Shown: positions 25,211-31,828, counted from the first letter of the stretch. The stretch is DNA of 37,977 nt from Bacteroidales bacterium (GCA_015060385.1 SUYO01000014.1:1-37977), one strand, 5' to 3'. Notes: generated from the letters alone by a model not told the origin. A program made the numbers and translations.

Positions 25211-26995
25211 TCAGGGCTGGACAAAGGCTACGATCTCTCCCTTGACCACATTCTTGCCCTGTCTTGCACATACTGCCACGACCCTTCCGTCAACTGCAGG
25301 AACTACCTCTTCCATTCCGTAATAAGCCTGGACATATCCCATAGGCTCGCCTGCCTTGACCTCGGTTCCGGCAACAGGGGCCGAAGAAGCATCGTCCACA
25401 TCCACCTGCCAGAGCATCTGACCCTTGACCGGAGCCTGGACAGGCACTGCAGAAGGATATTTAGCTGCAATCGCATCCACATCGAACTCAGGCATCTCCA
25501 CGACAGGTCTTGTCACCACTATCGGTGCCCCCGCCTTGGCTCTTGCTGCCTCAAGATCCTTGTTGAAGCGCTCCTTTGCAACGCCGCTCTTATAGTCACG
25601 GTACTGTCTTTCGTGCATTGCCAGCTCGAAAAGTTCCTCATCATCCGGGCCGCAGTCCCATCCTTCTTCCTTCATCATCGCACGGAACTTGTCAAGTTCG
25701 TTCGGGAAGGCATCCTGAGGGGTACCTGTATAGAATTCCAGTCCCTTTTCCTTCGCAAGGGCCACGATTTCAGGCGCAAGCTCTCCAGGGAGCGTACCCA
25801 TCTTTCCGAGAATCATGTTCCATGTATCCTTGTCGATAGTAGTCCAGCGAGGCTGACCCTTGAGGATGTTCATAAGGTTCATCAGCGCAGTATTCTTCAC
25901 ATACTGGCTGAAAGGGGTCACGAGAGGCGGATAACCCAGACGAGGCCATACATACTCCACTTCCTGGAACAGCATTACCATGAGCTGGTCAAGGGTGAGT
26001 TCCGACTTGCCCTGGGCCCTGAGTGAAGCGTTTATCGCGCCATGGAAGCCCTTGAGGTCAGCCATCATCGAGCCCATCATACCTCCTGGAAGGCCGCAGC
26101 CCACAAGAAGCGAACTCATTTGGGAGTTGTTCGGATCTATCCAGTAGCCGAGGAACTCGTCCATGAACTTCTGTGTCAGGGCACGTACATCCATGTATGC
26201 GTTCATGTTCAGGTCCTTCACCAGGAATCCGTCAGCCTTGAGCATCTCGCGGATAGTTATCACGTCCGGATGGACCTTTCCCCATGAGAGCGGCTCCACA
26301 GCCACATCGAGATAGTCCGCACCGGCGCGTGCCACCTCCAGCATCGAAGCAGGAGAAAAGCCAGGACCGCAATGACCGTGATACTGAACCTTGATATGAG
26401 GATATTTCTTCTTTATGCGCGCGGTAAGTTCAGCAAGGAAGGTAGGTCGTCCGATACCCGCCATATCCTTGAGACAGATCTCATCACAGCCGTACTCTAC
26501 CACATGATCTACCACTCCCATATAATAGTCCACCGTATGGACAGGAGAATTTGTAATCGAGAGGGCCACCTGCGAGATCATGCCTGCCTTCTTCGCATAT
26601 TCTACGCTGAGACGGAGGTTGCGGTGGTCGTTCAGACCGCAGAACGAGCGCGAGATATCTGTTCCCTGTGCCTTCTTTACCTTATACATAAGCTCACGTA
26701 CATCAGCAGGTACCGGATTCATGCGGAGGGCATTCAGACCACGCTCGAGCATATGGGTCTGGATGCCGGCCTTATGGAAAGGCGCAGTCCATTCGCGCAC
26801 TGCCGTATTAGGATTCTCTCCAAAAAGGAGATTAACCTGTTCGAAGGCACCTCCGTTGGTCTCCACACGGTCAAAGCAACCCATGTCGATGATAGCAGGT
26901 GCCACTTCCTTCAATTGAGAGACAGTCGGTACATATTTACCTGAAGACTGCCACATATCCCTGTAAACCAGGGAGAATTTTATTTCTCGTCCCAT
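25211..26995 (-). CDS. Carboxyltransferase of the oxaloacetate decarboxylase alpha/PycB family, degenerate biotin domain
   Basis: The 594-residue protein has an N-terminal HMGL-like carboxyltransferase barrel: YRDMWQSS at 11-18, GLNDHRNL near 120, ICLKDMAG with the carboxylatable Lys176, and YHGHCGPG with His206 and His208. A PycB-type middle domain and a C-terminal biotinyl/lipoyl-like domain (about 520-594) follow. Where the biotin carrier has EAMKM this one has QAYYG (556-560), so the acceptor lysine is missing. Family members decarboxylate oxaloacetate or carboxylate pyruvate. This one may use a separate biotin carrier or have another job. ATG 26995 is chosen because MGREIKFSLVYRD matches the family start. 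Further upstream the frame enters promoter sequence. Confidence 0.85.
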   Translation of the reverse strand: MGREIKFSLVYRDMWQSSGKYVPTVSQLKEVAPAIIDMGCFDRVETNGGAFEQVNLLFGENPNTAVREWTAPFHKAGIQTHMLERGLNALRMNPVPADVRELMYKVKKAQGTDISRSFCGLNDHRNLRLSVEYAKKAGMISQVALSITNSPVHTVDYYMGVVDHVVEYGCDEICLKDMAGIGRPTFLAELTARIKKKYPHIKVQYHGHCGPGFSPASMLEVARAGADYLDVAVEPLSWGKVHPDVITIREMLKADGFLVKDLNMNAYMDVRALTQKFMDEFLGYWIDPNNSQMSSLLVGCGLPGGMMGSMMADLKGFHGAINASLRAQGKSELTLDQLMVMLFQEVEYVWPRLGYPPLVTPFSQYVKNTALMNLMNILKGQPRWTTIDKDTWNMILGKMGTLPGELAPEIVALAKEKGLEFYTGTPQDAFPNELDKFRAMMKEEGWDCGPDDEELFELAMHERQYRDYKSGVAKERFNKDLEAARAKAGAPIVVTRPVVEMPEFDVDAIAAKYPSAVPVQAPVKGQMLWQVDVDDASSAPVAGTEVKAGEPMGYVQAYYGMEEVVPAVDGRVVAVCARQGKNVVKGEIVAFVQP

Positions 26996-27016
26996 ATGTT
27001 TTTGATACATTTCCAA

Positions 27017-27024
27017 CAAAAATA
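27017..27024 (-). promoter_or_regulatory. -7 element (TATTTTTG) for the carboxyltransferase gene
   Basis: Minus-strand TATTTTTG lies 21 bp before the chosen ATG. The -33 region is not convincing. It is nearly back to back with the tRNA-His promoter. Confidence 0.5.
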
Positions 27025-27033
27025 CAAAAAATA

Positions 27034-27063
27034 TTGGAGATATTAAATTTTTGCGTATCTTTG
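27034..27063 (+). promoter_or_regulatory. tRNA-His promoter
   Basis: TTG (27034-27036), a 19-bp spacer and TATCTTTG (27056-27063) match the Bacteroidetes consensus. The tRNA begins 18 bp downstream. Confidence 0.8.
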
Positions 27064-27081
27064 CAGTCCTCAAACAACTAT

Positions 27082-27156
27082 GGTGCCCATAGTTCAGTTG
27101 GTTAGAGCGTCAGATTGTGGTTCTGAATGTCGTCGGTTCGAATCCGACTGGGCACC
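27082..27156 (+). tRNA. tRNA-His (GTG)
   Basis: The cloverleaf is complete. The acceptor stem is GTGCCCA/TGGGCAC. The D arm (AGTTCAGTTGGTTAGAGC) and the anticodon stem TCAGA/TCTGA with loop TTGTGGT (anticodon GTG) follow. The T arm has GGTTCGAATCC. The extra G at 27082 pairs with the discriminator C at 27156, the G-1:C73 identity feature of tRNA-His. CCA is not encoded. Copies of the 3' end of this gene recur downstream at 27251 and 30456. Confidence 0.96.
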
Positions 27157-27161
27157 CTGAA

Positions 27162-27189
27162 AGAGACCGATTCGACGGTCTCTTTTTTT
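27162..27189 (+). terminator. Terminator of tRNA-His
   Basis: AGAGACCG (27162-27169) pairs with CGGTCTCT (27176-27183), with a 6-nt loop and seven Ts. It lies 6 bp after the tRNA. Confidence 0.92.
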
Positions 27190-27217
27190 GTGCCCGGTCG
27201 GGTGAGAACCCGGTTCG

Positions 27218-27250
27218 TCATCGACGAAGTCGCTTGAGCGGCAGCGAAAG
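27218..27250 (+). repeat. 33-bp REP-like module splitting a T-loop motif
   Basis: The module begins TCATCGACGAAGTCGC and ends GGCAGCGAAAG. CGAC/GTCG can form a small hairpin. It sits exactly between GGTTCG and AATCCGACTGGGCACC, which are contiguous in the intact tRNA. Further copies are at 30534-30566 (one substitution) and 30429-30455 (3' 27 bp only). Confidence 0.75.
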
Positions 27251-27271
27251 AATCCGACTGGGCACCCTGAA

Positions 27272-27299
27272 AGAGACCGATTCGTCGGTCTCTTTTTTT
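27272..27299 (+). terminator. Duplicated copy of the tRNA-His terminator
   Basis: The same 8-bp stem and T7 run as at 27162-27189, with loop ATTCGT instead of ATTCGA. It has no gene of its own upstream and would act as a second terminator for tRNA-His. Confidence 0.85.
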
Positions 27300-27338
27300 G
27301 TGCCCGGTCCGGTGAGAACCCGGTTCGATAGCTGACCG

Positions 27339-27615
27339 CCAAGACGTTGAGCGGGGAAATGGCCTTCTGGGGCACTGTAGCCGCTCAACGGGGGATGGGA
27401 AGCTACCGTTGAGCGGAAAACCATGCCCTGGCAGACGTTTTCCCGCTCAACGTCTTGGCATAGACACTGACATCGGTTCCCATTCCGCTCAGATCCTTGG
27501 CGGGCAGACCTGTCGGTAGAATATAATTTCATGTGGGAGGATGGTAGGGATTGCGGAGGCGTATCCACCCGCGGACACGGGCAGCGGGAGGGGCCCGATG
27601 GAGACAAGTGGTCGA
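27339..27615. repeat. Structured repeat element E1 (277 bp)
   Basis: The element is 97% identical (7 substitutions, no gaps) to E2 at 30589-30865. Its first 120 bp hold GTTGAGCGG four times in alternating orientation (27346, 27381, 27408, 27443). A 17-bp outer stem (27339-27355 with 27442-27458) encloses an 11-bp inner stem (27381-27391 with 27406-27416). Further on, CCCGC (27568-27572) can pair with GCGGG (27584-27588). E1 stops in the middle of a GTGGTC/GACCAC hairpin that is complete in E2, so it looks truncated at its right end. Function unknown; no protein-like frame is conserved. Confidence 0.85.
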
Positions 27616-27663
27616 TCATCGACGAATTACTAACTATGCTTGCAACTATTTAATCGGTGTGTT

Positions 27664-28367
27664 ATGAAAAGGACTATGATTACAGTCTTTGTATTATTCT
27701 CTTCTTTTTTATGTGCTTTCTCACAAGGAATATACAAAGAGCTTGAAGAGCAAGAAGCTTACATCATTGAGCAATTTGACAACATTGAGGGTGAATATGT
27801 CTTCACTGACGACGGTGTTGCTATTCAAAAGTCATTACTGGAAACGGTGACAAAAATCAACTTTATGATAAAGTGTTAGAGTTTCTGGCAAGAACATACA
27901 AGGATTCCAAAGAAGTAGTTCAGGTGAGTGAACGAGAGAGCGGACTTATTATTGCTAAAGGATTGTATTCGTTCTATGTTAAAGATATGAAAGGAGGCTA
28001 TGGTAAATCCATTCAAAACAACATTTATCATATAATAAAGGCTGAGTGTAAAGATGGGAGAGTTAGGCTAACCCTCACAGTAGATTACATTGATGAGTTC
28101 AGAGAGGCTACTCCGGCTATTGGAAGTAACTATCCAGCAAAACCGGCTTCAACAACTAGAGTATATATACCGGATCTATACAAGGATTATAAACTAGAAC
28201 CAGTCAAAGTGACTACAGAAGATGTTATGACGGTTTGGTCTCGACAATCACAAGTGTATGGCGGATATCAGATATATCACTGCATCAGATATTTGCTCTT
28301 CATTACAGATGAAATAGAGGCAAGTCTAAACAAACAAAGCGTATTAGATACAAGTGACGATTGGTAG
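27664..28367 (+). pseudogene. DUF4468-like secreted protein, frameshifted
   Basis: The frame opened at 27664 codes for a signal peptide (MKRTMITVFVLFSSFLCAFS) and about 50 further residues, ending at 27879. A second frame, read back from 27873, continues the same protein (NQLYDKVLEFLARTYKDSKE to the stop at 28367). One extra A in the A5 run at 27852-27856 would join them into a 235-residue product. The second half resembles DUF4468 domains of Bacteroidetes secreted proteins. No canonical slippery heptamer is present, so a mutation or sequencing error is more likely than programmed frameshifting. The region is AT-rich compared with the flanking core genes. No clear promoter is seen. Confidence 0.75.
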
Positions 28368-28368
28368 A

Positions 28369-28402
28369 TTATAAAAGGAGGCTGTTGGGCCTCCTTTTAT
28401 AA
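28369..28402. terminator. Bidirectional terminator between convergent genes
   Basis: A perfect 14-bp stem (28369-28382 with 28389-28402, loop TGTTGG) has A/T-rich ends, so either strand gets a T-rich 3' side. It fills the whole gap between the DUF4468-like gene and the minus-strand lipoprotein gene. Confidence 0.9.
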
Positions 28403-28972
28403 TTAAAAATCTTCATCGATTGATTTATGTCTTGTAGTAGCAAGTCTTTTATCAATATGCTTTTTAGATGTGGTGATATGACTACCTAGCAAGTTAGCGA
28501 TGAATGTTTTGTCTCTATACGAGTAAGGTGTTGATATACGAACCTTCTTAATTCCGAATTTAGCTATTTTATCAAAGTGTGATAAATATATTGGGAATAC
28601 TGCTGCATAATGATCAATTTTCTTGTATCCAAATGATGATGTCACATCAACCTCTCCTACGCTAACATTGTCAACATTGAGGGTGATAACTTCATCGTTT
28701 CTGAGTTTAATCAGGAGTTTAGCATCATCGGGAATCTGATAGTATGAACTTACTAGAAGAATCCAATCCTTGTAAGTACCATAATCAAATACCTTTATGA
28801 GGAAGTTATATTCAGCACCATCTAGATCGCATTCATAATCCTCACTCATTATTTGTCGTCTACTTCCACTGTTTTCCATTCTATCTAATGAGATATATGG
28901 AGAATAATGTGACGTAACACCACAAGAGGTTAAACAGATGAGTGTTGCGAGTATAGTAAATAGTTTTTTCAT
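28403..28972 (-). CDS. Hypothetical lipoprotein in the tRNA-His island
   Basis: I do not recognise this 189-residue protein. It has a lipoprotein signal (MKKLFTILATLICLTSC, Cys17). The mature part is mixed alpha/beta with beta-like stretches (KDWILLVSSYYQIPDDAKLL; DEVITLNVDNVSVGEVDV) and a basic C-terminal segment (HITTSKKHIDKRLATTRHKS). It is the second gene of a pair, 6 nt after the 419-residue secreted protein, so both are probably exported and may act together. Base composition is AT-rich like the rest of the island. Confidence 0.75.
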   Translation of the reverse strand: MKKLFTILATLICLTSCGVTSHYSPYISLDRMENSGSRRQIMSEDYECDLDGAEYNFLIKVFDYGTYKDWILLVSSYYQIPDDAKLLIKLRNDEVITLNVDNVSVGEVDVTSSFGYKKIDHYAAVFPIYLSHFDKIAKFGIKKVRISTPYSYRDKTFIANLLGSHITTSKKHIDKRLATTRHKSIDEDF

Positions 28973-28978
28973 ACTAGA

Positions 28979-30238
28979 TTACTTAATTACAAAGTTGTTA
29001 GTCTGAAAATCTGTTAATTGAGTGTAGATGTCTTCCTTTTTATTGAATACACCTGAGAGTTTTTCAAAGTTTGAGTTATAATCAGATCCAGAATATCTTA
29101 ATGGATATTCGAATTTACCACTCTTGAGATAATTAACTCTTTCCCTCCAAACTTTTACTTGTGTCTCACAATCCTTCATCTTCTTTTTAAAAGATTCTTT
29201 TGCTTTGGTTACGTACTCAGATGAATATCCGTACTTGTTTCTAAATGCTTTTGCATTATCATCCATCCTAGGAGAGGTGAGCATTCTTTTTACATCAGCA
29301 GCTGCGATTGTATACGTTGAACCATCAGTGTATATTATATCGATCTTGTAGAATTTGACGTATTTTGCAGAATTATTATATACGATAGCTTCCCAAAGTC
29401 CGCCACCTAATCCATTTGGTGATATAGGGCCGGTATCGTTACCAATGACATTACTACTTCCTCTAATCTCACAAAGTACTCTATCATCAACTGCATTGTA
29501 TGTATCTCCCCACCATTTGAGATATTTAATGGTTTTCTTAGACTTGTTAGTATATTTGAAGGTATAGTCACATCCTCCGAGGAAATTAGGTGAGCTCATT
29601 TTAGCTTCTGTAATATCAATTCTATCAGCAGCTTTCTTGGTAGAAGCCGGTAATGAGTTATACCAATCATCATACTGCTTTTGCTGAAGTGCCGCATATT
29701 CATCTTGAGCTGCGAATGTTACGGAGTCTAACTGTGTGTTGAGTTTTGTTTCCAGTTTAGAATAATACTGGTAATGAGTCTCGCAATCATTGAGATAATA
29801 CTCTGTCAATGAATCCAGTTCATTCTGAATGTCCTTATAATCGAGAATTAGTTGCTTGTATGTATCAGTTAAGCGAGTGTTTTCCTCTTCAAGTGGTTGA
29901 GTGTTTTCCACAAACTGAGATGGAATAAAGAACAGTTTGCCTTTATTCTCTACCACATAAGTATCGTAGCCTAATTGCTTTTTACTATTAGCATAGCCTT
30001 TAACAAGAAAGCTTTTAGGTTTCTTAATAATTTTAGACGGACGATTACTATAATCAACTACAATCCTTTTATCCGAGTTGTCATCATTGTGTTGATATAT
30101 GGTGTTGACATACATTACAGCGTTAGGTACTGTAGTTACAAAGTATGTTTCAGTCGGACTTAACCAAGTGATATGTTTGGCCTCGGAAGTAACACATAAG
30201 ACCAAGCATAATAGTGAGATGAAAAGTTTGGCTTTCAT
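28979..30238 (-). CDS. Hypothetical secreted protein with coiled coil and beta domain
   Basis: I do not recognise this 419-residue protein. A signal peptide (MKAKLFISLLCLVLCVTSEA) is followed by a region of small beta strands (about 25-110). A charged coiled coil comes next (about 115-200, with LEEENTRLTDTYKQLILDYK). A probable beta-sandwich covers about 219-312 (CDYTFKYTNKSKKTIKYLKW, then DTGPISPNGLGGG and DIIYTDGSTYTI). A Lys/Glu-rich helix lies near the C-terminus. The frame stays open for 46 codons upstream, but ATG 30238 is chosen for the signal peptide and the -7 element 20 bp before it. It is paired with the lipoprotein gene. Confidence 0.75.
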   Translation of the reverse strand: MKAKLFISLLCLVLCVTSEAKHITWLSPTETYFVTTVPNAVMYVNTIYQHNDDNSDKRIVVDYSNRPSKIIKKPKSFLVKGYANSKKQLGYDTYVVENKGKLFFIPSQFVENTQPLEEENTRLTDTYKQLILDYKDIQNELDSLTEYYLNDCETHYQYYSKLETKLNTQLDSVTFAAQDEYAALQQKQYDDWYNSLPASTKKAADRIDITEAKMSSPNFLGGCDYTFKYTNKSKKTIKYLKWWGDTYNAVDDRVLCEIRGSSNVIGNDTGPISPNGLGGGLWEAIVYNNSAKYVKFYKIDIIYTDGSTYTIAAADVKRMLTSPRMDDNAKAFRNKYGYSSEYVTKAKESFKKKMKDCETQVKVWRERVNYLKSGKFEYPLRYSGSDYNSNFEKLSGVFNKKEDIYTQLTDFQTNNFVIK

Positions 30239-30258
30239 AGTATGTGACGTAATCTCTA

Positions 30259-30266
30259 CAAAGTTA
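30259..30266 (-). promoter_or_regulatory. -7 element (TAACTTTG) for the island gene pair
   Basis: Minus-strand TAACTTTG lies 21 bp before the start codon at 30238. The upstream 30 bp is AT-rich without a clear TTG at -33. Confidence 0.55.
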
Positions 30267-30316
30267 AAAAACATTTTAAACTGATGAAAAATAATCTTCG
30301 AAATAGTTCTGCATAA

Positions 30317-30348
30317 TTTGGAGAAATTAAAAATTATTACTATATTTG
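30317..30348 (+). promoter_or_regulatory. Orphan promoter reading into the right-hand repeats
   Basis: TTTG (30317-30320), a 20-bp spacer and TATATTTG (30341-30348) resemble a good Bacteroidetes promoter, but no open frame follows. The first terminator downstream is at 30474-30507, so a transcript of about 150 nt would result. It could be a small RNA or a relic of a tRNA-type unit. Bases 30358-30415 hold a short TTAGCAG/CTGCTAA palindrome and otherwise nothing I can name. Confidence 0.45.
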
Positions 30349-30428
30349 TATATCGATTTAGCAGTTCTGCTAACATGTATATCTCATTATAATAATTAAA
30401 CTTTTACCAACTTCAATATTTGGTCGCA

Positions 30429-30575
30429 ACAAAGTCGCTTGAGCGGCAGCGAAAGAATCCGACTGGGCACCCCAAAAAAGGTCGATCGTCAGATCGGCCT
30501 TTTTTTTGTCCTGTCGGATGAGAACCCGGTTCGTCATCGACAAAGTCGCTTGAGCGGCAGCGAAAGAATCCGACT
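30429..30575 (+). repeat. Further tRNA-His 3'-end unit with 33-bp modules
   Basis: The 3' 27 bp of the 33-bp module (30429-30455) is followed by the tRNA-His 3' end (AATCCGACTGGGCACCCC from 30456), a terminator, GAGAACCCGGTTCG, a full 33-bp module (30534-30566) and another AATCCGACT. The order of parts equals that downstream of tRNA-His, but the terminator is of a different sequence. Confidence 0.8.
30474..30507 (+). terminator. Terminator in the right-hand repeat unit
   Basis: A 14-bp stem with one G-U pair (30474-30487 with 30492-30505, loop GTCA) is followed by a run of eight Ts. It occupies the place of the tRNA-His terminator in the unit but has its own sequence. Confidence 0.85.
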
Positions 30576-30588
30576 CGACAGGCTACCA

Positions 30589-30941
30589 CCAAGACGTTGA
30601 GCGGGGAAATGGCCTTCTGGGGCACTGTAGCCGCTCAACGGGGGATGGGAAGCTACCGTTGAGCGGAAAACCATGCCCTGGCAGACGTTTTCCCACTCAA
30701 CGTCTTGGCATAGACACTGACATCGGTTCCCATTCCGCTCAGCTCCTTGGCGGGCAGACCTGTCGGTAGAATGTAATTTCATGTGGGAGGATGGCAGGGA
30801 TTGCGGAGGCGTGTCCACCCCCGGACACGGGCAGGGGGAGGGGCCCGATGGAGACAAGTGGTCGAAGACCACGCAGGAAACATTGGGAGGGTCCGGAGAG
30901 AGCGAAGCGAACGGAGTCCTCCGCAATCCCTGCCATCCTCC
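30589..30941. repeat. Structured repeat element E2, longer copy
   Basis: Bases 30589-30865 match E1 (27339-27615). E2 goes on to complete a GTGGTC-GAA-GACCAC hairpin (30858-30872) and a perfect 24-bp inverted repeat (30786-30809 with 30918-30941) enclosing 108 bp. E2 is therefore probably the intact form and E1 a truncated one. The position corresponding to the inner C/G pair of E1 is changed on both sides (30821 and 30835), preserving pairing. Confidence 0.8.
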
Positions 30942-30961
30942 TGATGTAACCATATATAAAG

Positions 30962-31007
30962 AAAGGAGGCCGACTGATCAGTCATATTGACTTCAGTCAG
31001 CCTCTTT
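30962..31007. terminator. Hairpin downstream of E2, possible terminator
   Basis: A 15-bp stem with one bulge and one G-U pair (30962-30977 with 30993-31007) is followed on the plus strand by CCTAAATTATAC, which is not a strong T-tract. On the minus strand the stem runs into TTTCTTTATATATG, so it could end transcription from upp. It marks the right end of the accessory region. Confidence 0.5.
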
Positions 31008-31020
31008 CCTAAATTATACA

Positions 31021-31103
31021 TTCATCCGGTAATTCGGCCTGATTCCCGGACAAGTCAGACAAATTATGGGTTTCATCCGGAAACAGGACCATTTTCCCGG
31101 ACA
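31021..31103. repeat. Two 51-bp-spaced dyad units
   Basis: TTCATCCGG (31021 and 31072) and TTCCCGGACA (31043 and 31094) recur with the same 22-bp offset, while the sequence between differs. Within each unit TCCGG and CCGGA are inverted, so each is a dyad. The stretch lies 30 bp beyond the upp stop. Confidence 0.65.
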
Positions 31104-31133
31104 TTTACCAACATACCTTTCCCTTTAAGCCGT

Positions 31134-31787
31134 TTATTTCTTGATACCGTAGGCGAGATCGCCGGCATCACCGAGACCAGGGACGATGTATGAGTGGCTC
31201 GTCAGTTCCTCGTCTATAGTAGCTACCCAGAGAGTCACCTTGTCGGCAGGAAGATTCTTCTGCAGGTATTCCACTGCATATGCACTCGCTATCGGGCAGA
31301 CAAGATGGGTATGCATAGGCTCACCCTCGTCCCACAGCTTGTTCAGAGCGACCTCAAGAGAAGCTCCTGTAGCAAGCATGGTATCTGCCAGGATCAGCAC
31401 CTTGCCGGTAAGATCCGGAGTGCTGGCATACTCTATCTCTATATGGAAGCCCTCTCCCTTGTCATATTTCCTGTATGCCGCCACAAATGCATTCTGGGCA
31501 TCGTCAAAGAAGTTCAGTATACCCTGGTGGAGAGGCAGACCCGCGCGAAGGATGGTTGCGACCACCAGTCTGTCATCATAGACAGGGACGCTTGCTATGC
31601 CTAAAGGAGTAACCACATCCTTTGCAGACGCATTCAAGGTCTGGCTTATCTCATAAGCGAAGATTTCTCCCACCCTCTCAAGATTTCTGCGGAAACGCAT
31701 GCTGTCTTTCTGGATTTCCCTGTCGCGCATCTGCGCCACGAATTTGTTAAGAACAGAATTTTTCTGACCAAGGTTGATGACTTTCAT
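31134..31787 (-). CDS. upp: Uracil phosphoribosyltransferase
   Basis: The enzyme makes UMP from uracil and PRPP (pyrimidine salvage). The 217-residue protein has the PRPP loop LILADTMLATGAS at 131-143, in place of the more common DPMLATGGS, and the uracil-binding YIVPGLGDAGDLAYG at the C-terminus. The start at 31787 (MKVINLGQKN) is preferred, since the longer frame begins upstream of the -7 element at 31812-31819. It follows radC by 41 bp. Confidence 0.93.
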   Translation of the reverse strand: MKVINLGQKNSVLNKFVAQMRDREIQKDSMRFRRNLERVGEIFAYEISQTLNASAKDVVTPLGIASVPVYDDRLVVATILRAGLPLHQGILNFFDDAQNAFVAAYRKYDKGEGFHIEIEYASTPDLTGKVLILADTMLATGASLEVALNKLWDEGEPMHTHLVCPIASAYAVEYLQKNLPADKVTLWVATIDEELTSHSYIVPGLGDAGDLAYGIKK

Positions 31788-31811
31788 TGTTTCAAGGTTT
31801 TTATATCCCCG

Positions 31812-31819
31812 CAAATATA
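31812..31819 (-). promoter_or_regulatory. -7 element (TATATTTG) for upp
   Basis: Minus-strand TATATTTG lies 24 bp before the upp ATG and 9 bp past the radC stop. No TTG is found at the -33 distance. Confidence 0.5.
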
Positions 31820-31828
31820 TCATATTTT

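Larger units (their letters stand above)
27141..27327 (+). repeat. Tandem copies of tRNA-His 3' end plus terminator (110-bp period)
   Basis: Bases 27141-27217 (T-arm end, acceptor 3' strand, terminator and following 28 bp) are repeated at 27251-27327 with two mismatches in 77 bp. The second copy is preceded by no tRNA body, only by the 33-bp module at 27218-27250. One mismatch lies in the terminator loop. The layout suggests remnants of integration or duplication at the tRNA 3' end. Confidence 0.85.

Noticed and set aside
27346..27451. GTTGAGC/GCTCAAC boxes fit the integron attC consensus (GTTRRRY and RYYYAAC)
   Set aside because: The boxes are too short in spacing for the inner pair and in reverse order for the outer pair. 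There is no integron integrase, and the 3.2-kb block with genes in both orientations is not cassette-like. Left only as a similarity.
27218..27619. Open frames of more than 100 codons on the minus strand of both E1 and E2 (27218-27619 and 30534-30953)
   Set aside because: Five of the seven differences between the copies change the amino acid, the sequence is made of inverted repeats, and the product has no signal or domain. Frame openness is a by-product of the repeat.
27841..27880. Programmed -1 frameshift in the DUF4468-like gene
   Set aside because: No X-XXY-YYZ heptamer in frame and no clear stimulatory stem. A lost A in a homopolymer is simpler.
31021..31103. CRISPR array from the repeated TTCATCCGG/TTCCCGGACA boxes
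   Set aside because: Only two units, repeats not identical, no cas genes.
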